Notes: generated by a model not told the origin, from the letters alone. 64,000 bases of DNA from Nonomuraea typhae (GCF_009760925.1 NZ_VRLV01000023.1:62001-126000); one strand, 5' to 3'; positions 1-9,349 are shown, numbered from the stretch's first letter. Numbers and translations: made by a program.

Positions 1-106
1 TTTCCTGCTCGCGTCGGGACTGGTGCCGCGATAGATCACAGAACGCCGGAGGCCGTTTCCGGTCGTCATCTATACGAGACGGGTCGCACACTGGGAGGGC
101 GGGCAA

Positions 107-967
107 ATGTCGGAAAGGCTCCACATTTCGAGGTGGATCAAGCGAAAAACCTCTACTTATCTCGCGATCACGATGCTACTCCCCCTGGGTTCCGGGCTCG
201 CCGCCCCACAGGTTCGCGCTCAATCCGCCTCCGCTCCCTGGTATTACCGGTGGTCGGGTCTGGTCTTTCATGAGCTTCGAGATTCGTCCGACCCGGACCG
301 GAGATCGACGACGTTCTATTCCGTCGAGGCGAATATCAAGATTCCCTGCCTGCCGGACGACGCGCCACCGGGAATCTACTATGCCTGGGTAGGTCTCGGC
401 GGCATCAATTCCGGGCGCATCATCCGGGCCGGCCTGTCGGCGGAAATGCGGCGGGACGGGAACACCCGGATCAAGACCTACCGTCTGTGGGCCGAATCCA
501 GGGCCGTCCGCTGGTCCTGGAACCCGCCGGCCGCATCGCTGCCGCCGGCGCCGGGCTTCACCCGGGAGCTCGGCGATCAACTGTGCGGTGACGATCCGGG
601 CGTCTTCGTGAAAGTGGACGCCGACGGTTTCCTGAGTTGGGGCGGCGCCAGTCGCCGCAGAATAGGGCCGTCCGTCGCCCATGGCCGGATGCAGACCGCC
701 GAATACATCGTCCAGGCGGCACCTGGTTTCGAAGGGCGCAGAACCGTCGCGTCCGGAAGAATCACCTTCGCCAATGCCTTCATGAACGCGCGCCGGAACA
801 CCGGCCACCTCGCCATCGGCAGAACGGGCTTCAACGCGGGCGGGACCGCATGCACCGACGAGATATGCAAGAGGCTGGTACCCGACGGTGGCCGCCTGCT
901 GGGGCCGCCGGTCAGGGATGAGCAGGGGCAACTGCACGAATCGAGTTTCTCGGTGGTTATTCCGTAG
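107..967 (+). CDS. Secreted G1-peptidase-like (eqolisin-fold) protein
   Basis: Predicted 286-residue exported protein. An ATG follows a GGGAGGG ribosome-binding site. The N-terminus has basic residues (WIKRK) and then a hydrophobic stretch ending near APQVRAQSASA, a plausible signal peptide. The body resembles the glutamic peptidase (G1) beta-sandwich: YYAWVGLGG around residue 90, a later GD/V.V.A strand pair, AEYIV near residue 206 (eqolisins have AEWIV with the catalytic Glu) and ITFANA. The segment where eqolisins carry the catalytic Gln (about ILQTG) reads IIRAG here, so the Gln seems missing. It may be an inactive or altered relative. The family call is from motif memory only. It lies upstream of the Cys-rich lipoprotein on the same strand. 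Confidence 0.55.
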   Translation: MSERLHISRWIKRKTSTYLAITMLLPLGSGLAAPQVRAQSASAPWYYRWSGLVFHELRDSSDPDRRSTTFYSVEANIKIPCLPDDAPPGIYYAWVGLGGINSGRIIRAGLSAEMRRDGNTRIKTYRLWAESRAVRWSWNPPAASLPPAPGFTRELGDQLCGDDPGVFVKVDADGFLSWGGASRRRIGPSVAHGRMQTAEYIVQAAPGFEGRRTVASGRITFANAFMNARRNTGHLAIGRTGFNAGGTACTDEICKRLVPDGGRLLGPPVRDEQGQLHESSFSVVIP

Positions 968-1055
968 TCCGCACGCCGGCCGTACCGCTCGGGAACGCCC
1001 GCCCGCGCGTCAAATCCAGGCCACTTCGTCACCGTCATTTCGGAGCTGGTACGCA

Positions 1056-1835
1056 ATGAGGCGACGCCAACTGCTGGGAATGCTCGCCGGATGCGCGACC
1101 CTACTCGTCACGGGCTGCTCCCCGGCGGCCCGGGCGGCGGCCTCGAAGTATCTGAAAGGAACAGTAAGAGGGACCGGCGAGGTGATAGCCGACCTGGGGA
1201 AGGAACTGGCGAAAGACGCGGCGATCGAGGCCCTCGAGTCCGGCCTGAAATCAGCGCCGAACACCCAAGATATCTGTCCCTACGACTTCCCTCTCGATTG
1301 CGGCGGATACTGCTGCCCGCCGGGAACCGTATGCTGCGGTGGGCGATACTGCGGAATCGCGTGCGGAAAAGGGCGATGCTGCCCGCGGGAAAGCAGATGT
1401 TGCGGCGGCCGTTGCTGCGGCATCGATGGAGTTTGCTGCAACGGCCGCTGCTGTCCCGCCGGGAGTTCGTGTTGCGGCAAGAGCTGCTGTCCCTACCAGA
1501 TCGGCAGCACCTGTTGTAAGGGCGGCGGCTGCTGTCCCCGCGGGGAAACCTGTTGCGGCAGGGGATGCTGTCCCAGCGGCCAAATCTGCTGCCGCGGCGG
1601 TTGCTGCCCCTCCATCGCCATGTGTTGCGGCGGGCGCTGTTGCGAAGGGGTCTGCTGCCGGGGCGTCTGCTGCGCTGCGGGGAGTTCGTGCTGCGGCTCC
1701 AGTTGCTGCTCCTACGGACGGAACGCCACCTGTTGCAAGGGCGGCGGCTGCTGCCCACCGGGGAGAGCGTGCTGCGCGGGCGGCTGCTGCCCGCCCGGAA
1801 CCGTCTGCTGTGGCACCCGATGCTGCTACACCTGA
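1056..1835 (+). CDS. Cys-rich granulin-like lipoprotein
   Basis: 259-residue protein. The start is the ATG at 1056, because it gives a twin-arginine-like leader (MRRRQLLG) followed by a lipobox (LVTGC, lipid Cys21). After a short helical, low-Cys linker, the C-terminal ~185 residues contain 58 cysteines besides Cys21, including 27 CC pairs, in repeats such as CCGGRCC and CCKGGGCCP. Two blocks (GSSCCGKSCC...TCCKGGGCC and GSSCCGSSCC...TCCKGGGCC) look like an internal duplication. The spacing recalls granulin/knottin-type disulfide ladders. It is inferred to be exported, lipid-anchored and heavily disulfide bonded. The next gene encodes a likely dedicated thiol-disulfide system 30 bp downstream. 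Function unknown. Confidence 0.8.
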   Translation: MRRRQLLGMLAGCATLLVTGCSPAARAAASKYLKGTVRGTGEVIADLGKELAKDAAIEALESGLKSAPNTQDICPYDFPLDCGGYCCPPGTVCCGGRYCGIACGKGRCCPRESRCCGGRCCGIDGVCCNGRCCPAGSSCCGKSCCPYQIGSTCCKGGGCCPRGETCCGRGCCPSGQICCRGGCCPSIAMCCGGRCCEGVCCRGVCCAAGSSCCGSSCCSYGRNATCCKGGGCCPPGRACCAGGCCPPGTVCCGTRCCYT

Positions 1836-1865
1836 CCGGTGCGTTCGAGATGAGGAGAAGCGGCT

Positions 1866-3404
1866 GTGGACATCATCCTTTTGCTTGATCGTCTGCTACT
1901 GGCCACGATCTTCGCCTGGTCGGGGCTGGCCAAGCTGGCCGATCGCCCCGGCACGCGCCGGGCGATGCTCGATTTCGGAACCCCCGCCGTTCTGGCCGCC
2001 CCGTCCGCCCTTCTCCTTCCGGTGATCGAGCTCGCCGTCGCCGGATCGCTCATTCCGGCGGCCTCGGCACGGGCGGGCGCGACCGCCGCGCTCACGCTGC
2101 TGGTGGTCTTCACCGTCGTGGTGGGCTACCACGTGGTCCGCGGGCATCCACTCAGCTGCCGATGCTTCGGGCAGTCCGCCTCCGCGCCCGTCGGCTGGCC
2201 GACGATCGCCAGGAATCTCACGCTTTCCGCCATGGCCGGGATCATCGTCGGCTTCGGCACACCCGGCGCGGGCGCCGACGTCTTCGCCTGGATGACGGCG
2301 GCCACCGTCGTCGATCGCGTCGAGCTGGGTACAGGCGGGCTCACCGCCGTACTCTTGGTGCTGGGCGGGGCGATTCTGCTGCGCCAGAACGCGCGTCTGC
2401 TCCGGCGCCTGCACGAGATCGAGGCAAGGCTCGGGACCGAAGGCGCGACGGCGGTGAACACACCGGCCGCGGCCGACTTCCGTATGCGCGCTCCGGCTCT
2501 TCGCCTTCCCGATCTGTCCGGCGACCAGGTCACCCTGGACGACCTCCTCGCCGCCGGCAGCCCCGTCCTGCTCGTCTTCTACGACCCTGAATGCGCGCCC
2601 TGCAACGCGCTCCTGCCGGAGGTCGGCCGCTGGCAGCGCGACCACGCGGATCAGCTGACGCTCGCGGTGATCAGCCGAGGCACACCGGAGGTCAACCGCG
2701 ACAAGGCCGACGAGCATGGAATCGTGCGCCTCCTGCTCCAGCGGGACCAGGAGGCGGCGGAGCCGTACCAGGTGCACGGAACGCCCTGCGCGGTCCTGAT
2801 CCGCGCCGATGGAATCATGCACGAGCCCCCCGCCTGCGGCGAGAAGCACATCCGGGAACTCGTGGCACGAGCAGCCGGCGCGGCGAGCGGCAGCTTCCTC
2901 CCGGTGACCGCCGACGGAAGCGGCGGCCACGCCCTGCCGATGGCGGACGCGCACACGGAACATCTCGCTCCCGAACCGTCAGCCGAACCCCGGGGGCTCC
3001 CGATCGGTGATCCCGCCCCCGCGTTCGCCCTGCCCGATCTCAACGGGCGATCCGTCGACCTCGCCGATCTTCATGGGCGATCGGCACTCCTTCTGTTCTG
3101 GAACCCGGCCTGCGGCTTCTGCGAGCAGATGCTTCCCGATCTCCGAGCCTGGGAGGCGAACGGGGCGCAGGAAGGGCCGGCTCTGGTCGTCATCTCCACG
3201 GGAACCGTCGAGGAGAACCGGGCCATGGGACTGTCCTCGGCCATCCTCCACGATGAGACCTTCGCCGTGGGGCCGCTGTTCGGAGCTCAGGGCACGCCGA
3301 TGGCCGTCGTGGTGGACGCGGAGGGCCGCATCGCCTCCGAGGCCGTGGCAGGAGCGCCTGGCGTCCTGACGTTGCTGACTCGCCCGAACCCGGTCCCGGC
3401 CTGA
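1866..3404 (+). CDS. MauE-type membrane protein fused to two thioredoxin-like domains
   Basis: 512 residues, GTG start with a GAGGAGA site 5-10 nt upstream. Residues 1-175 form several membrane segments of the MauE/DoxX-like methylamine-utilisation family, with a conserved redox pair in SCRCFG (Cys98, Cys100). Two TlpA/AhpC-TSA-type thioredoxin folds follow: the first at about 205-340 has CAPC (Cys243/246) and a cis-Pro loop HGTPC, the second at about 377-505 has CGFC (Cys416/419) and QGTPM. MauE-type proteins support disulfide formation or electron relay in exported proteins. With its position directly after a 59-Cys lipoprotein, this suggests an oxidase/isomerase pair serving that substrate. 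Domain calls are strong; the partnership is inference. Confidence 0.85.
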   Translation: MDIILLLDRLLLATIFAWSGLAKLADRPGTRRAMLDFGTPAVLAAPSALLLPVIELAVAGSLIPAASARAGATAALTLLVVFTVVVGYHVVRGHPLSCRCFGQSASAPVGWPTIARNLTLSAMAGIIVGFGTPGAGADVFAWMTAATVVDRVELGTGGLTAVLLVLGGAILLRQNARLLRRLHEIEARLGTEGATAVNTPAAADFRMRAPALRLPDLSGDQVTLDDLLAAGSPVLLVFYDPECAPCNALLPEVGRWQRDHADQLTLAVISRGTPEVNRDKADEHGIVRLLLQRDQEAAEPYQVHGTPCAVLIRADGIMHEPPACGEKHIRELVARAAGAASGSFLPVTADGSGGHALPMADAHTEHLAPEPSAEPRGLPIGDPAPAFALPDLNGRSVDLADLHGRSALLLFWNPACGFCEQMLPDLRAWEANGAQEGPALVVISTGTVEENRAMGLSSAILHDETFAVGPLFGAQGTPMAVVVDAEGRIASEAVAGAPGVLTLLTRPNPVPA

Positions 3405-3438
3405 GGAGGGCGACCTCGCGGGAAGCAGGGGCGGGTGG

Positions 3439-4531
3439 TCAGAGGAAGAGTTCGGCGATGGCTTCGGGATCCAGGACGCGGGGGGCGAACCGGTACGCCG
3501 GTGGTTCCAGGTCCAGCAGGTGACGGACGAGGTAGTCGAACTGCTTCCTGAACGTGTAGTGCTCGTATCCGATGTACATGTGCTCGGCGCCGGTGACGAT
3601 CTGCAGGTCGAAGTCCTTGCCGTGGGCGATGAGCCGGTCGGCGAAGCGCAGCGTCTGCTCCATCAGGGCCCTGGGGTCGTAGCCGCCGGCGATGAACAGC
3701 AGCTTGCCCTGGAGCTTGTGGGCGGAGCGGGCGTTGGACGCCAGCGCGTAGTCCACCTCGCCCACCGGCCCGTCGATCATCTCCACACAGCCCTGCAGGT
3801 GCGCGTAGTCCACCTCGCCCACCGGCCCGTCGATCATCTCCACACAGCCCTGCAGGTAGGTCGGGTTGTCGTGGTTGCCGGTACGTGAGACGCCGACCTT
3901 GTAGAACTCGGGGTGGTCGGAGGTGACCTGGTTGCGAAGCTCCCCGGTCTTGGTGTCGTACAGGCACAGGTGGCCCCAGCCATCGCGCTGGGAGTACCAC
4001 AGCACCTCCGCCCCGCCGTTGACGACCTTGACGATGGGGAAGGAGTTGATCCGGACCTGGGTGGGATCCACCCGGGTGGGGCCACTCTCGCTCACCAGCG
4101 TCGTCACCTCGCCGGTGACCGGATCCATCCGACGCAGGCTCAGGGTGCGCAGGTCACGGGGCTGGCTCAGGTAGTAGACGGCCGAGCTGTCGTCGGCCCA
4201 CCACAACCAGCGCAGTGTCATCGGCGACAGGACCGTCATCAGCTCCGGCTCGGCCTGCGCCTTGACCACCTGGCCGCCTGGTCGGTGCGGTGGGTCAGCA
4301 CCTTGGCGCCGTCGGGCGACCATGCGGCGCAGATCGGGTATTCGTTCAGCCCGACCGTCTTCAGCAGGGTGTCGTAGTGGTAGTAGTCCAGGCCCACGCC
4401 GTACTCGCGGTCGGCTTCACCGCCGGCAGCGCCCTGACGTCCTTGAGCGCGGCCAGCGATCGCAACGAAGCGATACGCCACCCACCAGGGACGAGCACAC
4501 TCAGCTGACTGCCTTCCTGGACTAGGCTCAT
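3439..4531 (-). pseudogene. Decayed S9 (prolyl oligopeptidase/DPP IV-type) peptidase
   Basis: Reading right to left, fragments of one S9-family peptidase occur in different frames: a start-like piece from 4531, then YGVGLDYYHYDTLLKTVG and YPICAAWSPDGAKVLTHR in a second frame, and from about 4270 a third frame with propeller motifs (SFPIVKVVNGG, LWYSQRDGWGHLCLYD). The chain then jumps from a propeller blade directly to EFYKVGVSRTGNHDNPTY and the C-terminal hydrolase end (KLLFIAGGYDP, GAEHMY). The segment that should carry the nucleophile Ser (G-x-S-x-G) is absent, implying a deletion near 3915. A 57-bp tandem duplication also lies inside. At least two frameshifts plus the deletion make a functional product unlikely. 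Confidence 0.85.
3744..3857. repeat. Perfect 57-bp tandem duplication
   Basis: Positions 3744-3800 and 3801-3857 are identical and adjacent. The unit is 19 codons, so the duplication is in frame; in the decayed S9 peptidase it repeats the peptide LQGCVEMIDGPVGEVDYA. With only two identical copies it is probably a recent slippage or unequal exchange product in a gene no longer under selection. Confidence 0.95.
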
Positions 4532-4612
4532 GACACGGCACCTCGCCCGCATCGTCTGCAACGCCCTCCAGCCCGACATGCTCGCGGCAGCGGCTCGACA
4601 TAGGAGCGACAC

Positions 4613-7336
4613 ATGTCACTGGTGGGCAGGGAGATCGAGCAAGCACGGATTCAACGCCTGCTGACCGATGCACGCGACGACCGCAGCGGCGTCCTGGGCC
4701 TGCGGGGCGCGGCGGGCATCGGGAAATCGGTTCTCCTCGACCACGCCGTGTCGATAGCCGAAGAGGCCGACATGCACGTGGTCCGCGGGGCAGGGGTCGA
4801 GTCCGACTCCGAGCTCGCGTACGGCGGCCTGCACCAGCTCTTGTTCCCTCACTTGGACAGGTTGGACGCCCTCCCCGCTCCCCAGGCCAGGGCACTGCGT
4901 TGCGCCTTCGGCCTGTCCGAGGGAGACGAAGCCAACCGGTTCCTGATCTCCGCCGGCACCCTGTCGTTGCTCGCCGATCTGGCCGAGAAGGCCCCGCTGC
5001 TGTGCGTGGTCGATGACCTGCAGTGGCTCGACCAGGGTTCGGTGGAGGCGCTGCTGTTCGCGGCCCGCCGCTTCGTGGCCGATCCGATCGCGGTGCTGTT
5101 CGCGGTGCGCGAGACGTCGATGCCGTTCGACATCGCGGGTGTCGAGGTCGTGGATCTGCCCGGCCTCGCCGCGCCCGATGCCGCCCGGCTGCTCGACGAG
5201 CACGCACCGGAACTCATCGAACCGGTGCGGGCCAGGGTCCTCGCAGAGTCCGGCGGCAATCCCCTGGCGATCATCGAGCTCGGGTCGTCACGGCTCGCGG
5301 CAGAGGATGCGGACGAGTCCGACCCCGCCGAGCAGGTCGGCCCGCTGCCGGTGACCCGCCGCGTGCAGGAGGCGTTCCGCCACCAGATCGTGGGGCTTCC
5401 CGACCCCGCCCAACGCGCGCTTCTGGTGGCGGCCGCCGACCTGGCGGCGCCTCTGGCGACGATCCTGCACGTGATCGAATCCCTCGGTGGCACCGCCGGC
5501 GACCTGGCGCCCGCCGAACGCGACCGGCTGGTCTGGGTCGGCAGCCGGGTCACGTTCCGCCACCCTTTGGTACGGGCGGCGGCCTACCAGGACGCGCCGC
5601 TGCACCGGCGGATCGAGGTACATCGCGCGTACGCCGAGGCGCTGCGCGCGGACGCCGATGCCGACCGCCGGGCCTGGCACCTCGCTGCCGCCACCATCAC
5701 TCCCGACGAAGCTGTGGCCGCCGAACTGGAAGGCGCGGCGGAGCGGGCCTGGCATCGAGGCGGCGCGATGGCGGTGTCCGCCGCCTACGACCGCGCCGGT
5801 CGGCTCAGTGCCGACCGGGAGCTGAAGGCCCGCCGCATCGCCCGGGCCAGCCAGGCCGCGTTCGATGCCGGCAAGGCCGACCGCGCCGCCCGACTGGCGG
5901 CCGAAGCGCTCTCGCTCACCACCGACCCCGGCGTCCGGGCCGCGGCCATCTATACCCGTGGCGCCGTGGAGTACGAACGCACCTCGCCGCGAGCCGATGC
6001 GGAGCTGACGCTCGAAGCCGCCGCGCTGGTGCGCGACACCGATCCGGAGCACGCCGCGCTCACCCTGTACGAGGCCGCGCACGCCGCCCGGCACGGAGCG
6101 GCGCACGACCTCCTGCAGCGTACGGCGGAGCTGATGCGCGGGTTCACCCCGCCGGAGCACTGGGCACTCGTCGTCGCCGCCCTTCTCGGGTGGGCGGAGC
6201 TCTTCGCCGGACGCCCGGAGCTGGCCGTCGGCCCGATGCGCGCTCTCCACACCGCCATCCGCGGCGGCGGAGACGACCTGACGCATCAGATCACGGCAGG
6301 GTTCGGCGGGCTCATGATCGCCGACGACGACGGCGTCGCCGCCGGGATCGAGGACATGCTGGCCGAGGTGCGGGCCAACGGGGCGCTGGGCTGGGTCCCG
6401 TACACCCTGAACGTGCTCGCGGTGGCGCGGCTGTTGCGCGGCGAGTTCGCCGACGCCCGCGCGTGTGTGGCGGAAGGCGTATCCGTGAGCGACGAGCTCG
6501 GGAACACGACCGAGAGCCTGGCACACCGGTCGGTGGAGGTGTGGTTGCACGCCGTGTCGGGTGACGAGGCACGCTGCCGAGCTCTTGCCGAGGAGGTGCT
6601 CCCGCGAGCCCGAGCCCGGCACCGGGTCAACGCCGAGATCGCGGCCTGGGGTCTCGGCATGCTCGACCTTTCCGCCCGGCGGTTCGGAGAGGCATGCGAC
6701 CGGCTCGAGCGGGTGTCCCGGGGACCCGCAAGCCGCGACCTCCTGGTCCGGGCGGTGCCGGACCTGGTGGAAGCGGCCGTGCGCGCCGGCATGCCGGATC
6801 GCGCCCACGAACCCCTGGCAACGTTCCGCCACTGGGCTGACTGCGTCGACCGCCCGGTCGCCACCGGCCTCGTCCTGCGCTGCCGGGCCTTGCTGGCCGA
6901 CGACGGCGACGCCGATGCGCTGTACGCCGGGGCGCTGCGACTCCACGAGCGGCACGGCGGCCCCTACGAGCACGCCCGTACCCAGCTGGTCTACGGCGAG
7001 TGGCTGCGCCGACGGCGCCGCCGTACCGAGGCCCGCGCCCATCTCTCGGCGGCGGTGTCCGCGTTCGAGCGCCTCGGCGCGCGGCTCTGGGCCGAACGTG
7101 CGCGCGGTGAGCTCGCCGCCTTCGGCGAGCGGGGCGACGAGCCTCAGCGCAGCGGCCCGCTCACCCTGCTGACCCCGCAGGAACTGCAGGTCGTACGGCT
7201 GGCCGCCACCGGCCACACGAACAAGGAGATCGCCGCACAGCTGTTCCTCAGCCCACGGACCGTCGGCCACCACCTCTACAAGGCGTATCCGAAACTCGGC
7301 GTCACCGGTCGCGCCGAGCTGACTGACCTCGTCTAA
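4613..7336 (+). CDS. LAL-type LuxR family transcriptional regulator (AAA ATPase)
   Basis: 907 residues, ATG preceded by AGGAG. The N-terminal ATPase module has Walker A GAAGIGKS (residues 32-39) and Walker B LLCVVDDLQWLD near 125-140, followed by a long helical/TPR-like middle. The last ~65 residues are a LuxR-type helix-turn-helix (LTPQELQVVRLAATGHTNKEI, LSPRTVGHHLYKAYPKLGV). LAL proteins are large ATP-dependent activators; many control secondary metabolism or sugar use. The product is full-length for the family. It is transcribed away from the decayed S9 peptidase and has no clear target next to it. Confidence 0.93.
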   Translation: MSLVGREIEQARIQRLLTDARDDRSGVLGLRGAAGIGKSVLLDHAVSIAEEADMHVVRGAGVESDSELAYGGLHQLLFPHLDRLDALPAPQARALRCAFGLSEGDEANRFLISAGTLSLLADLAEKAPLLCVVDDLQWLDQGSVEALLFAARRFVADPIAVLFAVRETSMPFDIAGVEVVDLPGLAAPDAARLLDEHAPELIEPVRARVLAESGGNPLAIIELGSSRLAAEDADESDPAEQVGPLPVTRRVQEAFRHQIVGLPDPAQRALLVAAADLAAPLATILHVIESLGGTAGDLAPAERDRLVWVGSRVTFRHPLVRAAAYQDAPLHRRIEVHRAYAEALRADADADRRAWHLAAATITPDEAVAAELEGAAERAWHRGGAMAVSAAYDRAGRLSADRELKARRIARASQAAFDAGKADRAARLAAEALSLTTDPGVRAAAIYTRGAVEYERTSPRADAELTLEAAALVRDTDPEHAALTLYEAAHAARHGAAHDLLQRTAELMRGFTPPEHWALVVAALLGWAELFAGRPELAVGPMRALHTAIRGGGDDLTHQITAGFGGLMIADDDGVAAGIEDMLAEVRANGALGWVPYTLNVLAVARLLRGEFADARACVAEGVSVSDELGNTTESLAHRSVEVWLHAVSGDEARCRALAEEVLPRARARHRVNAEIAAWGLGMLDLSARRFGEACDRLERVSRGPASRDLLVRAVPDLVEAAVRAGMPDRAHEPLATFRHWADCVDRPVATGLVLRCRALLADDGDADALYAGALRLHERHGGPYEHARTQLVYGEWLRRRRRRTEARAHLSAAVSAFERLGARLWAERARGELAAFGERGDEPQRSGPLTLLTPQELQVVRLAATGHTNKEIAAQLFLSPRTVGHHLYKAYPKLGVTGRAELTDLV

Positions 7337-7511
7337 TTAGCCCGCCGATGACCGTCATCCGCTGGAGGTTGCCGGCAAAGATCCCGAGTCCGACCTAGGT
7401 AATGTCAGTCATCGGTTCCCGGACACCGGTCACGATGACCGATGCGTCACGGGGGAGCTCCCGCCTAGCGTTCAGACAGCGGCCATTGGCCACAACGACG
7501 AGGAGACGACA

Positions 7512-7880
7512 ATGACGAAGTACTTTCTGAGCCTCCCCCACGACTCCGCCGAGGAGCCGACGATGGAGAGCATGGACCCCGCGGAGCTGCAGCAGGTGAT
7601 AGCCGCGGTCGGTGCGTTCAACACCGCCCTTCAGGAGGCGGGCGCGTTCGTGTCCGCCGGGGGCCTGCAGCCGCCGTCGAACGCGACCACGGTGGATTAC
7701 ACCGGTGACAGCCCCGTACTCACACCGGGCCCCTTCGTCGAGGCCGAGGAGTACCTCGGCGGCTTCTGGATCATCGAGGCCGAAAACGACGACGTCGCGA
7801 TCGAATGGACCAAGCAGGCCTCGCGAGCGCTGCGAAGCAAGATCGAGGTGCGTGCCCTCCAGGAGGGACCCGCCGCCTGA
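7512..7880 (+). CDS. YCII-related (DGPF-type) protein
   Basis: 122 residues, ATG with a GAGGAG site. It starts MTKYFLSLPHD and carries the YCII/DGPF signature (LTPGPFVEAEEYLGGFWIIEA, about residues 75-95), where most homologues read DGPFxExKE. YCII proteins are small ferredoxin-like alpha/beta dimers, often near ECF sigma factors or in biosynthetic clusters; the biochemical role is mostly unknown. Here no sigma factor is adjacent. It stands alone between the LAL regulator and the SGNH hydrolase; the flanking 175 and 200 bp show no gene. Confidence 0.85.
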   Translation: MTKYFLSLPHDSAEEPTMESMDPAELQQVIAAVGAFNTALQEAGAFVSAGGLQPPSNATTVDYTGDSPVLTPGPFVEAEEYLGGFWIIEAENDDVAIEWTKQASRALRSKIEVRALQEGPAA

Positions 7881-8080
7881 CGACGGTCCGGCCCGGCGAC
7901 ACGTCAATGGCCCGAAGGCCGATGCCACGGGAACCGTGCCCGCCGAGCCGCTTACTCCGCGTCCGCGGCCATTCGAGCACTGATCCTGGGTACCGCGGCC
8001 GCCTCCTCCCTGATCCGCGCCGTCGGCGCAGGTACGGCCGGCCGCCACGGTGTCCGTCATGGTCACGACACCGCTGGTCC

Positions 8081-9334
8081 CTACAGACCACTCAGGTCGA
8101 TGGCCGCCGCCATGGCGTTCAGGCCGGCGTCGTTGGGGTGGAGCCAGTCGCCCTGCTGCCCGTCGCGGACGTTGAACTCCGGCCGCAACCGGTCCGGGTC
8201 GGCCGGCGAGCGCAGGGCCTGTTCGAAGTCGGCCACCGCGTCGTACTCGCCGCCGGTCCTGATCCAGGCGTTCACCTGGTCGCGGACCTGCTCCAAGGCG
8301 AACGGCTCCGGGGTGCCGTCCGGGTACAGCCAGGGGTTGCCCTTGAACGGCATGATCGTGCCGCCCACGACCCGGATCCCGCGTGCGCGGGCGAGCCGGA
8401 TCAGCTCGCGGTGTCCCGCGATGATCTGCTGGGCGGTGACCGCCGGTCCGGGGTAGGTGATGTCGTTGATGCCTTCCATCACGATCACCGTGCGCACGCC
8501 CGGCTTGTCGAGCACGTCCCGCTGAAAGCGGGCCAGTCCGCTTTCGCCGAAGAGCGGGTGATCGGCGAGCACCTGGTTGCCCGAGATGCCGCTGTTCAGC
8601 ACGGTCAGCGGCCTGCCCGCCGCGACCAGTCGCTCGGCGAGCTGGTCGGGGTAGCGGTTGTCGGCGTCGGGGGTGGAGCCGGTCCCGTCGGTGACCGAGT
8701 CGCCGAAGGTCACCACCGCGCCGCGAGCGGAGCTGAGCACGTCCACCCCGCTCAGGAAGTACCACGAGGTCGAGGTGCCGGTGAAGGCGGTGCCGCGCGG
8801 ATCGAACCGGTGGTCACCGGAGGCCCGGTAGCTGGTGGCCGAGGAGATGTCGTGGAAGGTGGCCGGCCCGGTCGTCCCCTGGAAGTACAAGGTGACGGCC
8901 AGCCGGTCCAGCGCGCGGATGGGCAGCGGGATGGGGTCGCTGAGCAGTTCCCGCCCGGCCGGGATCACCGTGGAGGGCCGCTGCGAGAAGGTCACCGGGC
9001 GCAGGGTCGCCGGGCGGATGGCCGCCCCGGCCGCGGCCTTGGCCACCGTCGCGCCGCTCACGGTGAGGGGCGCCGTGCCGTACAGGTTGGAGAGCTTGAT
9101 GCGGACGGCGACGCCGGAGCCCGTGAGCCGGACCACCTGGCGCACCGACTGCCGGGCGAAGCCCGCCTGTGACCAGTTGGACGAGCCCGGCAGCCCGCCG
9201 GGCGAGGGCCGCTGCACGGCTGCCGACCAGGCGCCCGTCCAGCGAGGCCCCGCCGTACCGGCCTGAGCTGGGACGGCGGGGGCGACGAGCGCCGCGGCGG
9301 AGACCAGCGCGGCGAGAGTCTTGGCGAAATGCAT
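8081..9334 (-). CDS. Secreted SGNH/GDSL-family hydrolase
   Basis: 417 residues with a signal peptide (MHFAKTLAALVSAAALVAPAVPAQA). A beta-sandwich-like N-terminal domain (about 30-200) precedes the SGNH esterase core. Block I FGDSVTDG supplies the nucleophile Ser213, block II has Gly in NSGISGNQ, block III has Asn in EGINDI, and block V is DWLHPND with the Asp/His pair. Such enzymes are extracellular esterases, lipases or carbohydrate deacetylases; the substrate cannot be told. It is the last gene of a minus-strand operon, 15 bp after the NmrA-like gene. Confidence 0.92.
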   Translation of the reverse strand: MHFAKTLAALVSAAALVAPAVPAQAGTAGPRWTGAWSAAVQRPSPGGLPGSSNWSQAGFARQSVRQVVRLTGSGVAVRIKLSNLYGTAPLTVSGATVAKAAAGAAIRPATLRPVTFSQRPSTVIPAGRELLSDPIPLPIRALDRLAVTLYFQGTTGPATFHDISSATSYRASGDHRFDPRGTAFTGTSTSWYFLSGVDVLSSARGAVVTFGDSVTDGTGSTPDADNRYPDQLAERLVAAGRPLTVLNSGISGNQVLADHPLFGESGLARFQRDVLDKPGVRTVIVMEGINDITYPGPAVTAQQIIAGHRELIRLARARGIRVVGGTIMPFKGNPWLYPDGTPEPFALEQVRDQVNAWIRTGGEYDAVADFEQALRSPADPDRLRPEFNVRDGQQGDWLHPNDAGLNAMAAAIDLSGL

Positions 9335-9349
9335 CAGGAGATCCTTCGA

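Noticed and set aside
1339-2025. Ala-rich plus-strand frame through the Cys-rich gene
   Set aside because: It is an out-of-frame shadow created by the repeated TGC/GGC codons of the lipoprotein; it has no ribosome-binding site and no domain.
3744-3857. 57-bp repeats as CRISPR or IS ends
   Set aside because: Only two contiguous identical copies within a decaying coding region.
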